A stretch of DNA of 64,000 nt from Faecalitalea cylindroides ATCC 27803. Lineage in GTDB: Bacteria > Bacillota_I > Bacilli_A > Erysipelotrichales > Erysipelotrichaceae. Location: assembly GCF_000469305.1 (NCBI RefSeq), contig NZ_KI271019.1, positions 1 through 64,000 on the forward strand, in the 5' to 3' direction. The notes beneath the pieces are model-generated. The model had not been told where the DNA came from, did not search any database, and worked only from the letters and a program-made list of their open reading frames with translations. The translations under genes and the position numbers were made by a program. Below, piece after piece: positions 1 to 8,324 of this stretch (positions are counted from its first letter, which is position 1; the number at the start of each line of letters is the position of its first letter).

Positions 1-30
1 CTAACTTTTAACTGTTAGACCCCCTTTTTT
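1..30 (-). terminator. Left half of a probable terminator hairpin after trkH
   Basis: On the minus strand the trkH stop codon is followed by an A-run, GGGGGTCTAAC, a short loop and GTTAG, where the window ends. CTAAC and GTTAG already pair. A continuation ACCCCC plus T-run just outside the window would complete a strong terminator. The completion is inferred. Confidence 0.45.
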
Positions 31-1525
31 AATCTCTATGTCTTTTTGTTTTTCTTGTAGCAAACAAAGGAACGACAAATATAATGATTGGATAAATTTC
101 CAAACGTCCAATCAACATAGCAAATGATAAAACAATCTTGGATAAATCAGAAAACATCGAAAAATTACTTAAAGGGCCAGCCATACCTAAACCAGGTCCT
201 ACATTACCAATACATGTGAAACAAGCCGAAAGCGTTGTCTCCAAATCAAAATCATCTAAAGATACGATCAACAATATAGACCCTAATATCAACATAAAAC
301 AGAAAAAATAACTGAGTATCTGATGCACGACTTGTTCATCAACTATTTTTTGATCCATGGTAATAGCTTCTACTTTTTGTGGATGAAGCAATTTTTGAAT
401 ATCTAATTTAGTCTTCTTTAACAAAATCAAGAAACGACTCACTTTTATACCACCAGCTGTAGATCCCGCACAAGCACCAATTATCATCAACAATAACAAT
501 ACCATCTTTGAAAACTGTGGCCATAAATTAAAATCCGTGCTAGAAAATCCTGTAGTAGATATAATACTTGCGACTTGGAAAGAAGCATAACGAAATGCCT
601 CAAACCAGGAATTATCATATAAATGGACAATATTGCACATGATCATTAGAATTGAAAAAGCTACGATAATCAAATATGTTCGTAATTCTTCATTTTTCCA
701 TACTGCTTTTACATTTTTAATAAGAAGAAAATAAAACAAATTGAAGTTTATTCCAAACAACAACATGAAAAATGTAACAACCATTTCCAAATATACGCTA
801 TTATAATAAGCCATACCCACATTTTTGATGGAAAAGCCACCTGTTCCTGCTGTTCCAAAAGCAGTACAAAGCGAATCAAATAACGGCATTCCACCAGCCA
901 GTAAGAATAAAATCATAATAATAGTCAGAACAAAATAAATTTTATATAAGATTGCAGCACTATCTTTCAAACGAGGTACTAACTTTCCTATGACAGGACC
1001 TGGAGCTTCTGCACGCATGATATGCATGGTACGATCGTTAGAACGAGGAATAATAGCTAAAATAAAGACAAGTACACCCATTCCTCCTACCCAATGCGTA
1101 AAACTTCTCCACAATAAAGAAGCCTGGCTCAAAGCCTCTACATCAGTCAATATGCTTGAACCAGTGGTTGTAAATCCAGAAACCGTTTCAAAGAAACAAT
1201 CCACTAAACTTGGAATTTCCTGCGTAAAAAAGAAAGGAAGTCCCCCAAAAAAAGAAAGAATAGCCCAAGATAATCCAACAGCTACAAATCCATCTTTGGC
1301 AAAATAAGACTTATGTTTTTCTTTCATACGTGATAAAGGAAAGCCGATTACTAAACAAATAACAATTGTCTTTAGATACGCATCCCATACATGTTGTGAA
1401 TAAATCAGATCAACGATCAACGGAAACAACAACAAGCACCCTTCAATCATCAATACATGACCAATGATATTAAAGATTACCCGCCAGTTAAATGTCTGCA
1501 AAGTTCTATTAAGCGAGTACATCAT
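29..1525 (-). CDS. trkH: Trk/Ktr-type potassium uptake membrane subunit (TrkH family)
   Basis: Integral membrane K+ (or Na+/K+) translocation subunit of the Trk/Ktr system, 498 residues, the usual TrkH length. Four pore-loop segments with the expected glycine-centred filters are visible: TTTGSS, GTAGTGGFS, STTGFSSTDFN and NVGPGLGMAGP. The GSTAGGIKVSR stretch before the fourth repeat is typical of TrkH. It overlaps the 3' end of trkA by 17 bp, so the two are cotranscribed and probably translationally coupled. The start is ATG-ATG; either could be used. The family call is secure; Trk versus Ktr naming is not decided by sequence alone. Confidence 0.93.
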   Translation of the reverse strand: MMYSLNRTLQTFNWRVIFNIIGHVLMIEGCLLLFPLIVDLIYSQHVWDAYLKTIVICLVIGFPLSRMKEKHKSYFAKDGFVAVGLSWAILSFFGGLPFFFTQEIPSLVDCFFETVSGFTTTGSSILTDVEALSQASLLWRSFTHWVGGMGVLVFILAIIPRSNDRTMHIMRAEAPGPVIGKLVPRLKDSAAILYKIYFVLTIIMILFLLAGGMPLFDSLCTAFGTAGTGGFSIKNVGMAYYNSVYLEMVVTFFMLLFGINFNLFYFLLIKNVKAVWKNEELRTYLIIVAFSILMIMCNIVHLYDNSWFEAFRYASFQVASIISTTGFSSTDFNLWPQFSKMVLLLLMIIGACAGSTAGGIKVSRFLILLKKTKLDIQKLLHPQKVEAITMDQKIVDEQVVHQILSYFFCFMLILGSILLIVSLDDFDLETTLSACFTCIGNVGPGLGMAGPLSNFSMFSDLSKIVLSFAMLIGRLEIYPIIIFVVPLFATRKTKRHRD

Positions 1526-2867
1526 TAATATCCCTCAATCCTTGTTGTGTACTTACAATAATCACTGTATCGCCTAAAGCAACCCTAGAGCTACCTACAC
1601 CAATTCTAGAAACTCCACGATGGGTAATATAACTAATCAAAATCCCTTCTTTTAAATTCAAATCCTTTAAAGGAATTCCAATAAATTTACAATTACTGCG
1701 AACCCTAAACTCCAAGACTTCAACTTGATCATCCACGATCTTGATCAATGATTCAACATTGCTGCCAAGAGTATTCTGCATCGCACGTACATAAGAAACA
1801 ATTTGATTTGCAGTCAGGTTTTTTGGTGTGATTGCATTTTCAATACCGAGTTTTTCCAATAAAAATCCTAAAGATACGCGATTTACTTTTGGAATTACTT
1901 TTCCTACTCCCTGATTAGAAGCATACATCGATATGATAACATTTTCTTCATCATTATCTGTCAAAGCAATAAATACATCCATATCTCTTAATGATTCAGA
2001 TAACAATAGTTCATGATCAGTACCATCTCCATGAATAACTGTAATTTCCGGGAATTTTTCAACCAATTCCAGACATCTATCCCTTTTCATTTCTATGACC
2101 TTGACACCAATTCCTAACTCTAACAACATTGGAACTAGATAGAAAGTTATCTTCCCTCCGCCAACGATCATAACTTCATGTACGCTGCGTTGTTGAAGTA
2201 CTCCAATTGCACACAAGAACTTTTCTAACTGTTTTGTAGATCCTGTCAAAGTTACTTTATCATGTAGACGAATTTCGGTATCTCCATTAGGGATGGAAAC
2301 CTCTTTGCCATGCTGAATGGCAACAAATTGTATCTGCGATTTTAAAGCATCACCAAGTTTAGAAATCTTTTTACCTATCAACGGACTGTTTTCTAACACT
2401 TTGATTTCTGCTAACTCCAAACGTCCTTTTGCAAAAGAACTCGTCTTGATAAAGTTAGAAAAACTTAAAGATCGGACGATTTCAATGGCAGCCGTCTGTT
2501 CAGGATTTATTTGTAAACTCAAGCCTAAATCTTCTTTTAACATTCTCAAGCCTTTAACATATTCTGGATTACGGATACGAGCAATCGTATTTCCTACTCC
2601 CATCTTTTTGGCCATTAAACAACTAATGATATTAATTTCATCACTGGATGTAGCAGCGATGATTAAATCTGCCTGGTCAACTTGTGCCTCTTTTAACACA
2701 TCATAGTTTGCTCCATTTCCCTGAATTCCAACGACATCCAACAAATTCATAGTCAAATTCAAAACCTGAGGCTTATTTTCAATAATCGTAATATCATAGC
2801 CTTCTTTACTAAGCTGCTTTGCAATCGCAAAACCAACTTTTCCATCTCCGACAATGATGATCTTCAT
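1509..2867 (-). CDS. trkA: Trk system potassium uptake protein TrkA (double RCK)
   Basis: Cytoplasmic regulatory subunit that binds NAD(H)/nucleotides and gates the TrkH pore. 452 residues hold two tandem RCK units: a GDGKVGFAIA Rossmann motif near residue 7 and a second GGGKITFYLVP motif near residue 236, each followed by a TrkA-C-like segment. Acidic residues end the beta-strands that bind nucleotide. A strong Shine-Dalgarno (GGAGGAAGG) precedes the ATG. It is first in the trkA-trkH operon. A -10-like TACAAT lies about 60 bp upstream on this strand. Confidence 0.95.
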   Translation of the reverse strand: MKIIIVGDGKVGFAIAKQLSKEGYDITIIENKPQVLNLTMNLLDVVGIQGNGANYDVLKEAQVDQADLIIAATSSDEINIISCLMAKKMGVGNTIARIRNPEYVKGLRMLKEDLGLSLQINPEQTAAIEIVRSLSFSNFIKTSSFAKGRLELAEIKVLENSPLIGKKISKLGDALKSQIQFVAIQHGKEVSIPNGDTEIRLHDKVTLTGSTKQLEKFLCAIGVLQQRSVHEVMIVGGGKITFYLVPMLLELGIGVKVIEMKRDRCLELVEKFPEITVIHGDGTDHELLLSESLRDMDVFIALTDNDEENVIISMYASNQGVGKVIPKVNRVSLGFLLEKLGIENAITPKNLTANQIVSYVRAMQNTLGSNVESLIKIVDDQVEVLEFRVRSNCKFIGIPLKDLNLKEGILISYITHRGVSRIGVGSSRVALGDTVIIVSTQQGLRDINDVLA

Positions 2868-2955
2868 AGTCCTTCCTCCAAAACTACTTTATTAGCGTAC
2901 ACTATTGTACTACAACATAATAAAAAGTCCATATCAAAAGATGTTTTCATACATT

Positions 2956-2982
2956 AATAAAAAAGACACGGTTGCCCATGTC
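2956..2982 (-). terminator. Terminator after the DUF362 gene
   Basis: On the minus strand GACATGG-GCAA-CCGTGTC forms a 7-bp stem (one G-U) with a GCAA tetraloop, followed by a T-run. It lies just after the stop of the DUF362/ferredoxin gene. Confidence 0.8.
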
Positions 2983-2989
2983 TTCTATA

Positions 2990-4120
2990 TTATTTCATCT
3001 CAATCAATTCGTATTCTCGAGAGCCTAAGCCAATCTTTGCCGCATGATCCAAGCAGGAGCGCCATTCTGATTCAGGCGTTGAATTTCTGAAGTGATCATG
3101 TTGATCTTCAAAATTAGGATCTGCCAAATGTTTGGCAAGCTGACTATTTGGCATTGGAGTTGCTTTTAAACATGCATCAACACAAGCTTGATCCAAGGCT
3201 AATGGATCTTTGGATACAAACATACCAATATTCGGCAAAATCGGAATATCATTTTCCGCATGGCAGTCACAGTTAGGCGAAACATCTACAATCAAAGAAA
3301 TATGGAATTGTTCTCTTCCGTCTACTACAGCCTTCGTATATTCTGCCATACGACAATTCAAGATCTCGTTGGCATGATCATTATTGAAAGAAATCGCATC
3401 AAAATTACATGCACCAACACAACGACCACAACCAACACAATTCTTTGAATCAATTGTCATTTTCTTAGCTTCTTCATCAAATTGTAAACCATTATTTGCA
3501 CATTCTCTTAAACAAAGTTTACAACCTCTACATTTTTCAGGATCTACATGAGGCAATCCGCTAGAATGCTGTTCGATCTTTCCTGCTCGAGAACCGCATC
3601 CCATTCCAATATTTTTGATCGTTCCGCCAAACCCTGTCATTTCATGGCCTTTAAAATGCGTTAAAGAAATAAATACATCTGCATCCATGACAGCACGTCC
3701 AATTTTAGCATTTTTGACATATTCTCCACCTTTAACAGGCACTTCAATATCATCAGTTCCTTTAAGTCCATCTCCAATAATAATTGGACAACCAACGCTA
3801 AGTGGTGTGAAACCGTTCTCCCAAGCGCATTCCAAATGCTCTAAAGCGTTCTTTCTAGACCCTGGATACATCGTATTACAATCTGTCAAAAAAGGTTTTC
3901 CTCCTAGTTCCTTAACGACATCAACAATTGCTTTGGCGTAATTTGGACGTAAATAAGAAATATTTCCTAATTCTCCAAAATGCATCTTGATCGCAACAAA
4001 TTTCCCATCTAAGTCTAAATCTTCAATACCCGCTTTTTTTACCAGTCTTTTCAATTTCGTTGGTAAACCTTCTCCTAAATGAGCATGAAAATCTGTATAG
4101 TATACCTTTGATTTTTCCAT
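2990..4120 (-). CDS. DUF362 family protein with two [4Fe-4S] ferredoxin motifs
   Basis: 376-residue protein of the DUF362 family, found in many anaerobes and of unproven function. The N-terminal ~190 residues carry the family signature (AIKMHFGELGN, TDCNTMYPGSR, SLTHFKGHEMTGFGGTIKN). The middle has two CxxCxxCxxxC clusters (CRGCKLCLREC and CVGCGRCVGAC), as in bacterial ferredoxins, and the C-terminus returns to the DUF362 fold. An electron-transfer or redox role in the cytoplasm is inferred. The start chosen is the ATG giving MEKSKVYY, 7 nt after AGGAGGT; a longer reading from 4144 lacks such a site. It stands alone, with its own terminator. Confidence 0.88.
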   Translation of the reverse strand: MEKSKVYYTDFHAHLGEGLPTKLKRLVKKAGIEDLDLDGKFVAIKMHFGELGNISYLRPNYAKAIVDVVKELGGKPFLTDCNTMYPGSRKNALEHLECAWENGFTPLSVGCPIIIGDGLKGTDDIEVPVKGGEYVKNAKIGRAVMDADVFISLTHFKGHEMTGFGGTIKNIGMGCGSRAGKIEQHSSGLPHVDPEKCRGCKLCLRECANNGLQFDEEAKKMTIDSKNCVGCGRCVGACNFDAISFNNDHANEILNCRMAEYTKAVVDGREQFHISLIVDVSPNCDCHAENDIPILPNIGMFVSKDPLALDQACVDACLKATPMPNSQLAKHLADPNFEDQHDHFRNSTPESEWRSCLDHAAKIGLGSREYELIEMK

Positions 4121-4267
4121 AACTAAACCTCCTACTATGTTCATTTTAATCCTCGAAGCTAAATATGAAAAGACAAAAAATAATTCTTATCTTCATAAAA
4201 AAGTGATTCACTTCTTAAGAATGATATTTCCTGAAATTAGATGTATTTTTCTGAACATTTTCAATCT

Positions 4268-4783
4268 TTAACTTCTCAATGCTTTTTTCAATACTATTAT
4301 TTCTACAATAGCACAAATTAAAATGACTGGTGCGATGCGAACAAACAGCCATTCAAACACATGATAGCCTGCACCTAAAACAGCTCTTTCAGGATTTGCA
4401 TAATTCCATTCTAGATACGGACTATTGAAATACACTAAAAACCCAAAAATCAGTACGACTAAAACACATAACAATATCAACAATTTTTGATACCGTTTTT
4501 TTCTCGATTTCTCCTTTTGTGCAAGATATACATTTATAGCTTCCAACCTTAGCGAGAGATCCTTTATTTCTAATTCATTTTCAGTATGTAGATTTTGTTC
4601 CAACAATACATTAACAGGGACATCAAGCACTTTCGATAAAGAAATCAACATCTCAGAATCCGGAACCGATAAACCCTGTTCCCATTTTGAAACAGTTTGA
4701 CGAACAACATTTAATTGAAGAGCAAGATCCTTTTGCGTCAATCCTTTTGATTTTCGAATCTTTTTAATATTCTCACTTAACAT
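4268..4783 (-). CDS. XRE-family regulator with C-terminal membrane anchor
   Basis: 171-residue protein. Residues ~1-60 are a Cro/CI-type helix-turn-helix (KIRKSKGLTQKDLALQLNV, then TVSKWEQGLSVPDSEML). A basic linker (KEKSRKKRYQK) is followed by two hydrophobic segments near residues 100-122 and 145-170, so it is probably membrane-tethered. This architecture is common among small Firmicute regulators; the ligand and targets are unknown. The start follows GAAAGGAG with a 10-nt gap. It lies downstream of a DHFR-like gene on the same strand, with about 90 bp between them. Confidence 0.85.
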   Translation of the reverse strand: MLSENIKKIRKSKGLTQKDLALQLNVVRQTVSKWEQGLSVPDSEMLISLSKVLDVPVNVLLEQNLHTENELEIKDLSLRLEAINVYLAQKEKSRKKRYQKLLILLCVLVVLIFGFLVYFNSPYLEWNYANPERAVLGAGYHVFEWLFVRIAPVILICAIVEIIVLKKALRS

Positions 4784-4873
4784 ATAAGAAGAACTCCTTT
4801 CATCTACCAATATTCTATGAAGAGCTCTATATCATAACAAGCAACGCTTTTTAACATTCAGGCAATATAACAT

Positions 4874-5404
4874 TCACCACCTTGTATATACTGCATCTAT
4901 CATACCATTATATGTTTTCGCTTTTACAAGACTAAGCTTTATTTCATTTTTACCTTTTTTAAAGAGTCGTACACCTGAACCTAAAATAGTTGGAATTATA
5001 GTAACATTGTAAACATCAATAAGATCTTCATCCATCAATTGTTGCACAACATTAGCTCCTCCACAAATCCAGATATTTTTTCCTTTTTCTTTCTTCAACT
5101 TTATTACAAACTCATTTAAATCTTCATTTATAAATCGAATTTTCTCAGATGAAGCTTCTTCTCTATGCGTCATAACATATGTAATTTGATTTTCATATGG
5201 CCAAAAATCCGGTGAGAGTTCTGTAACAATTTGATGATACGTATTCCATCCCATGATTATTGTATCTATTTTTTCTATAAATTCAGAATAGGATTTATTT
5301 GTATTATCATTTTCATCTTGACCTTTTAACCAGTTTACTCCACCCTTATTATCTGCCATATAGCCATCCAAGCTCATCGCAATATACAAACTAATCTTTC
5401 TCAT
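4874..5404 (-). CDS. Dihydrofolate reductase / RibD C-terminal-like reductase
   Basis: 176 residues with the DHFR/RibD-C fold signature: KISLYIAMSLDGYMA at the N-terminus, IIMGWNTYHQI, and ICGGANVVQQLMDEDLIDVYNV before IIPTILGSGVRLF. These are the NADPH-binding and substrate-pocket motifs of the family that includes uncharacterised YyaP/YwjB-type proteins. It is probably an NADPH-dependent reductase; a role in folate or riboflavin synthesis is not implied because no pathway genes are nearby. The ATG overlaps the TGA of a 32-codon upstream reading frame, so translational coupling is possible. Confidence 0.82.
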   Translation of the reverse strand: MRKISLYIAMSLDGYMADNKGGVNWLKGQDENDNTNKSYSEFIEKIDTIIMGWNTYHQIVTELSPDFWPYENQITYVMTHREEASSEKIRFINEDLNEFVIKLKKEKGKNIWICGGANVVQQLMDEDLIDVYNVTIIPTILGSGVRLFKKGKNEIKLSLVKAKTYNGMIDAVYTRW

Positions 5405-5525
5405 AATAAACTGTCTACCTTTTCAAATTTGTATGATCTGCTTTTTTTAAACAATGCTTCTGCTAATTTTAAATTTCTATATGTACTAAAATCACTCATA
5501 CGATTACTTTAAAAATGTCATCATA

Positions 5526-6059
5526 CTATTCTTTTTGAAGTTTTACTTTCTTATTAGATTGTATAAACGCAACAATGGAACTAACAACATCCACAATAAA
5601 AATCCACTGTAAAACAATTAACAATGTTCTGTAAGACATTTGATGTTTACGATAAAAAGAATATATTCCTACACTTGAATACAACGAAGTAATAGCCAAT
5701 ATCAATCCATCTATAACAAGTATTACTGGCAATCCAAGCCAGTTTAAAGGCAATATAATCCCACTTAGGAATAAAAGTGTGATCCAAAACGCATTGACAC
5801 AAAACCAAGGTATCAAAGCGACTTTGCCTATCATTGCCATTTTGATCAAAGTATGATCACCATCGATCTCTTTTTTAATTAAGAAAAGACTAATAACACT
5901 TAATACATATAAAATAGGGATAATAATTTGTATAAGCCAGTCTAATGGGAAATCCTCAAACAAAAATGGCAACACATACATTGAGTCAACGCTAATGATC
6001 AATAAAATAAAAAACAGCCTGCTTAAAATAGCACTTAATTTCATCTTGGATTTGTTCAC
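5526..6059 (-). CDS. Hypothetical membrane protein, about five segments
   Basis: 177 residues, not recognised. It is strongly hydrophobic, with about five probable transmembrane helices (roughly residues 12-30, 38-58, 75-95, 98-120 and 142-162) and a basic C-terminal tail. The start is read as GTG because AGGAG lies 8 nt before it; an internal ATG (MKLSAIL) five codons later is the alternative. It follows the lipoprotein gene at 6080-6535 by about 20 bp, so the two are probably one operon with the small gene at 6548. No function can be assigned. Confidence 0.7.
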   Translation of the reverse strand: MNKSKMKLSAILSRLFFILLIISVDSMYVLPFLFEDFPLDWLIQIIIPILYVLSVISLFLIKKEIDGDHTLIKMAMIGKVALIPWFCVNAFWITLLFLSGIILPLNWLGLPVILVIDGLILAITSLYSSVGIYSFYRKHQMSYRTLLIVLQWIFIVDVVSSIVAFIQSNKKVKLQKE

Positions 6060-6079
6060 GTTTCATTCTCCTGCTTCTA

Positions 6080-6535
6080 TCATCTAATTATTTCTTTAAT
6101 GATCTCTATTCCTTGATCCACAAAATTAATTTTTACTTCCTGTACAACTTGTCCATCTTTTAAAAACGATACATTTGCCAATGCAAATTGATCATCTTGA
6201 TTTGAAGTCTGGCTTCCCATCAAAGTTGTCCATTCTATAAAAATGTCTGATTCATTCATCTTTTCATCCCACTCCATTTCACACTGAAGTGGATCAAAAA
6301 ATTCAGAATTAGATGTCGAATAAACTAAAATATTATTTTCATTATCTTGATATATTTCTATTGTGTAATCTACGATATCTTCTTCATTTTCAACATATTC
6401 GCGATTTGGTGATATGGTTTCTTCATAGATCAATTTTGAATCATTTAGATCATGTATTTCTTGTGATGAACAACCAACTACACTTACAAATAAAATAACC
6501 ATAACAGCAATTGAAAAAAATCTTTTTAGAACCAT
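6080..6535 (-). CDS. Small lipoprotein, function unknown
   Basis: 151 residues. A lipoprotein signal is clear: KRF, a hydrophobic core (SIAVMVILFVSV), then the lipobox VVGC with Cys at residue 22, so the mature protein should be a membrane-anchored surface protein of about 130 residues. The mature part is acidic (EEDIVDYTIEIYQD) and has no motif I recognise. The ATG follows AAGGAG by 9 nt. It sits between the 112-residue gene upstream and a polytopic membrane protein downstream, and may act with the latter. Confidence 0.75.
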   Translation of the reverse strand: MVLKRFFSIAVMVILFVSVVGCSSQEIHDLNDSKLIYEETISPNREYVENEEDIVDYTIEIYQDNENNILVYSTSNSEFFDPLQCEMEWDEKMNESDIFIEWTTLMGSQTSNQDDQFALANVSFLKDGQVVQEVKINFVDQGIEIIKEIIR

Positions 6536-6547
6536 TAGATTATCTCC

Positions 6548-6886
6548 TTAAATATTATTTTTATAATCAAAAATTTGTCGCACAGTATCTTTTAAATCGT
6601 CACTAAATTCGTCAATATCTTTAAATTCAATTACATTATCTCGTATTAATTCTAATATAATATCCAGTATAATGGATCGTCTCATTATTACCATAACTTC
6701 CACACTCTTTTTATCTTTTTTGATTTTCTCTTCTAGAGTCCAAAAAATTTCAGATGCAGCTTTGTCTTGTTTCAATATATCAATATATTCTTTATTTAGC
6801 CTTCTTAGATAGTTTTCCTGCCAAAAGCCAATCTTTTTTCTAAACTTTTCCCAATCCGCTTCTTTAACCTTATACATTTTACACAA
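6548..6886 (-). CDS. Conserved hypothetical protein (MYKVKEADW type)
   Basis: 112-residue soluble, helical, charged protein. The opening [31 protein letters not shown] and the later EVMVIMRRS...DNVIEF resemble a hypothetical protein I recall as widespread in Clostridia and Erysipelotrichia, sometimes labelled 'multidrug transporter' without basis, since it has no membrane helix. The start appears to be TTG, placed 6 nt after AAGGAA; the ATG three codons later is too far from that site. It is first of three closely spaced minus-strand genes. Function unknown. Confidence 0.7.
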   Translation of the reverse strand: MCKMYKVKEADWEKFRKKIGFWQENYLRRLNKEYIDILKQDKAASEIFWTLEEKIKKDKKSVEVMVIMRRSIILDIILELIRDNVIEFKDIDEFSDDLKDTVRQIFDYKNNI

Positions 6887-7070
6887 TTTTCATTCCTTCA
6901 ACAATTTGATATGTCTTTTACAGCTATATTATACAACAAAGATTCCAAACCACGAATATTGATTAGCACCATGAAAAAGGAATGTTAAGATTTCGTTAAT
7001 ATTGTACTAAAGGCTTTAATACATTTTTTATCTTTGATAAAATGTAAGCAAATGAAAGGAGTTGTTTTCA

Positions 7071-7334
7071 ATGAAAAAATATACAATCGATTTGAATAGT
7101 CTTGCATCCAATGCAGACCCTATAGATTATTTATGCAAGTTGTTTGGCTTTCGTTCAAGTAAGAATAATTCGTTAAAATCACTATATAGAAGTTTATTAA
7201 ATAATTCTGAAGATATGTATATTGAATTTCAACAGTATGATCTGGTAAGTGACTCCATCATGAGTATCATTAAGTGCTTTGAAGATATTCAGGATAAAAC
7301 AAGTCATCTTCACCTAACAAGAAGCCTTGGTTAA
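7071..7334 (+). CDS. Barstar-like small protein (putative RNase inhibitor fold)
   Basis: 87 residues. The layout matches barstar: an N-terminal strand (KKYTIDL), a helix (DPIDYLCKLFGF), a GFRSSKNNSLKSLYRSL stretch in the place of barstar's YYGxNLDALWDxL, a strand (DMYIEFQQYD), a helix (IIKCFEDI) and a final strand (TSHLHLT). The usual acidic and tryptophan residues of the barnase-binding loop are weakly kept. The start is the ATG after GAAAGGAG (9 nt), not the upstream in-frame TTG. No barnase-like RNase is visible nearby, so it may be an orphan immunity protein. The assignment rests on pattern only. Confidence 0.5.
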   Translation: MKKYTIDLNSLASNADPIDYLCKLFGFRSSKNNSLKSLYRSLLNNSEDMYIEFQQYDLVSDSIMSIIKCFEDIQDKTSHLHLTRSLG

Positions 7335-7346
7335 GGCTTCTTTTTT
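7321..7346. terminator. Shared terminator between convergent genes
   Basis: GAAGCCTT-GGTT-AAGGCTTC followed by TTTTTT is a perfect 8-bp hairpin. Stop codons of both convergent genes fall at its loop: TAA at 7332-7334 on plus and TAA (plus-strand TTA) at 7331-7333 on minus. Confidence 0.85.
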
Positions 7347-7972
7347 ACATTTAGTTCATAAAATTTCTGCGCCGTATTCATAAAGAAATTTGATCGACTT
7401 TTCATGATCCAGATTGTCAACAACAAACCTGCTATCGTTGCACATAACATATCCGTCATAGAATCATGAACTCCTTGGGTATAATGATTGATCGCATCAT
7501 TGTTAAAGAATATCAACATAGCATACTCAAAGAATTCCCAACACAATGCAATCGCCATATTGACTGCATTTATAAACACATAAAATACTCTTTTTTCCTG
7601 TTTTGTTCTTATTTCATTATGTGAGCTCAATAAATAATACAGCATGATAGCTACCGTCAACATTAAAAAGCCACTTGAAAAATGTAAAAACTTATCAAAA
7701 CCTTTTAAACCATAACCGCCCAGCGTACTTCCCCATACACTGGCAATATACGCAAATGTAGTCGCAATCAAATAAATTTCATAGATTGGCTTAAAATGAA
7801 AGATCTTAAAGATCAACGGCACCATGACAAGAGTTAAAACTGCTACGCCACACATAAAAACACCATTCATATCGTCTTCGGTATAATTGACGAATACACT
7901 ATAAAACAATGTCACTACATATATTCCGTTAAAGACATACCATATTCTTTTCAATATGTTATCATTGCTCAT
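7331..7972 (-). CDS. YjdF-like (DUF2238) polytopic membrane protein
   Basis: 213 residues from the ATG preceded by AGAGGTG (an upstream in-frame ATG adds ten residues but has a poorer site). About six membrane helices. Conserved polar residues lie within them: DKFLHFSSGF, WEFFEYAM and DSMTDMLCATIAGLL, the H/E/D pattern of the DUF2238/YjdF membrane family. Function unknown in that family. It converges on the barstar-like gene and shares its terminator. Upstream lies the T-box transcript on the other strand. Confidence 0.75.
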   Translation of the reverse strand: MSNDNILKRIWYVFNGIYVVTLFYSVFVNYTEDDMNGVFMCGVAVLTLVMVPLIFKIFHFKPIYEIYLIATTFAYIASVWGSTLGGYGLKGFDKFLHFSSGFLMLTVAIMLYYLLSSHNEIRTKQEKRVFYVFINAVNMAIALCWEFFEYAMLIFFNNDAINHYTQGVHDSMTDMLCATIAGLLLTIWIMKSRSNFFMNTAQKFYELNVKKKP

Positions 7973-8018
7973 AAAAACACCTCTGCAAGCATTATAAGAC
8001 AATCCATAATTTTTTTCA

Positions 8019-8047
8019 TTGACATTGATTCATGTTTTTACTAGAAT
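8019..8047 (+). promoter_or_regulatory. Promoter of the T-box/DAHP synthase transcript
   Basis: TTGACA at 8019-8024 and TAGAAT at 8042-8047 are separated by 17 bp. Transcription would start near 8054, just before the first strand of T-box Stem I. Confidence 0.8.
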
Positions 8048-8053
8048 AGGAAC

Positions 8054-8302
8054 AACTACAAGGAAAAGAAAGAGTAAATGAAATCGTTCAGACATAGAGA
8101 GCTCTTGGCTGGTGGAAAAGAGATTTGAAGATTCATTGAATACATCTTGGAGTAGACGGCTGAAATAATAGTAGGTTTGTCCGGGTACACCCGTTATTGT
8201 GTTAGAGTATGTTTGTACTCGAAAAGGATATGATTGTGAGGTCATATTGAATTAAGGTGGTAACGCGACAGTCCCTTTCGCCCTTATGGCAAAGGGACTT
8301 TT
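8054..8302 (+). ncRNA. T-box riboswitch, tyrosine specifier (UAC), upstream of DAHP synthase
   Basis: The hallmarks are in order: AGAGTA on the 5' side of the specifier loop; AGAGAGC with GGCTGGTGGAA in the distal part of Stem I; a pairing of AATGAAATC with GATTCATT that brings GAA-TAC-A (TAC at 8141-8143) into the specifier loop; and the T-box core AAGGTGGTAACGCG at 8254-8267, whose TGG pairs with uncharged tRNA. The terminator AGTCCCTTT / AAAGGGACT plus T-run follows. UAC reads tyrosine, so uncharged tRNA-Tyr should permit readthrough into the aromatic pathway gene. Confidence 0.9.
8270..8302 (+). terminator. T-box-controlled terminator
   Basis: Stem AGTCCCTTT (8270-8278) with AAAGGGACT (8291-8299), then TTTT. 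Its 5' arm adjoins the T-box core, allowing the alternative antiterminator. Confidence 0.85.
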
Positions 8303-8324
8303 ATGTTATATAGGAGGAAATAAA

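Noticed and set aside
20-30. GGGGG with A-run as a ribosome site for a gene beyond the left edge
   Set aside because: No start codon lies at a workable distance and it pairs with GTTAG to form half of a likely terminator.
5401-5499. A 32-codon minus-strand frame (MSDFSTYRNLKLAEALFKK...) ending on the ATG of the DHFR-like gene
   Set aside because: It has no clear ribosome site and no recognisable motif. It could be a coupled leader or a fragment; not strong enough to annotate.
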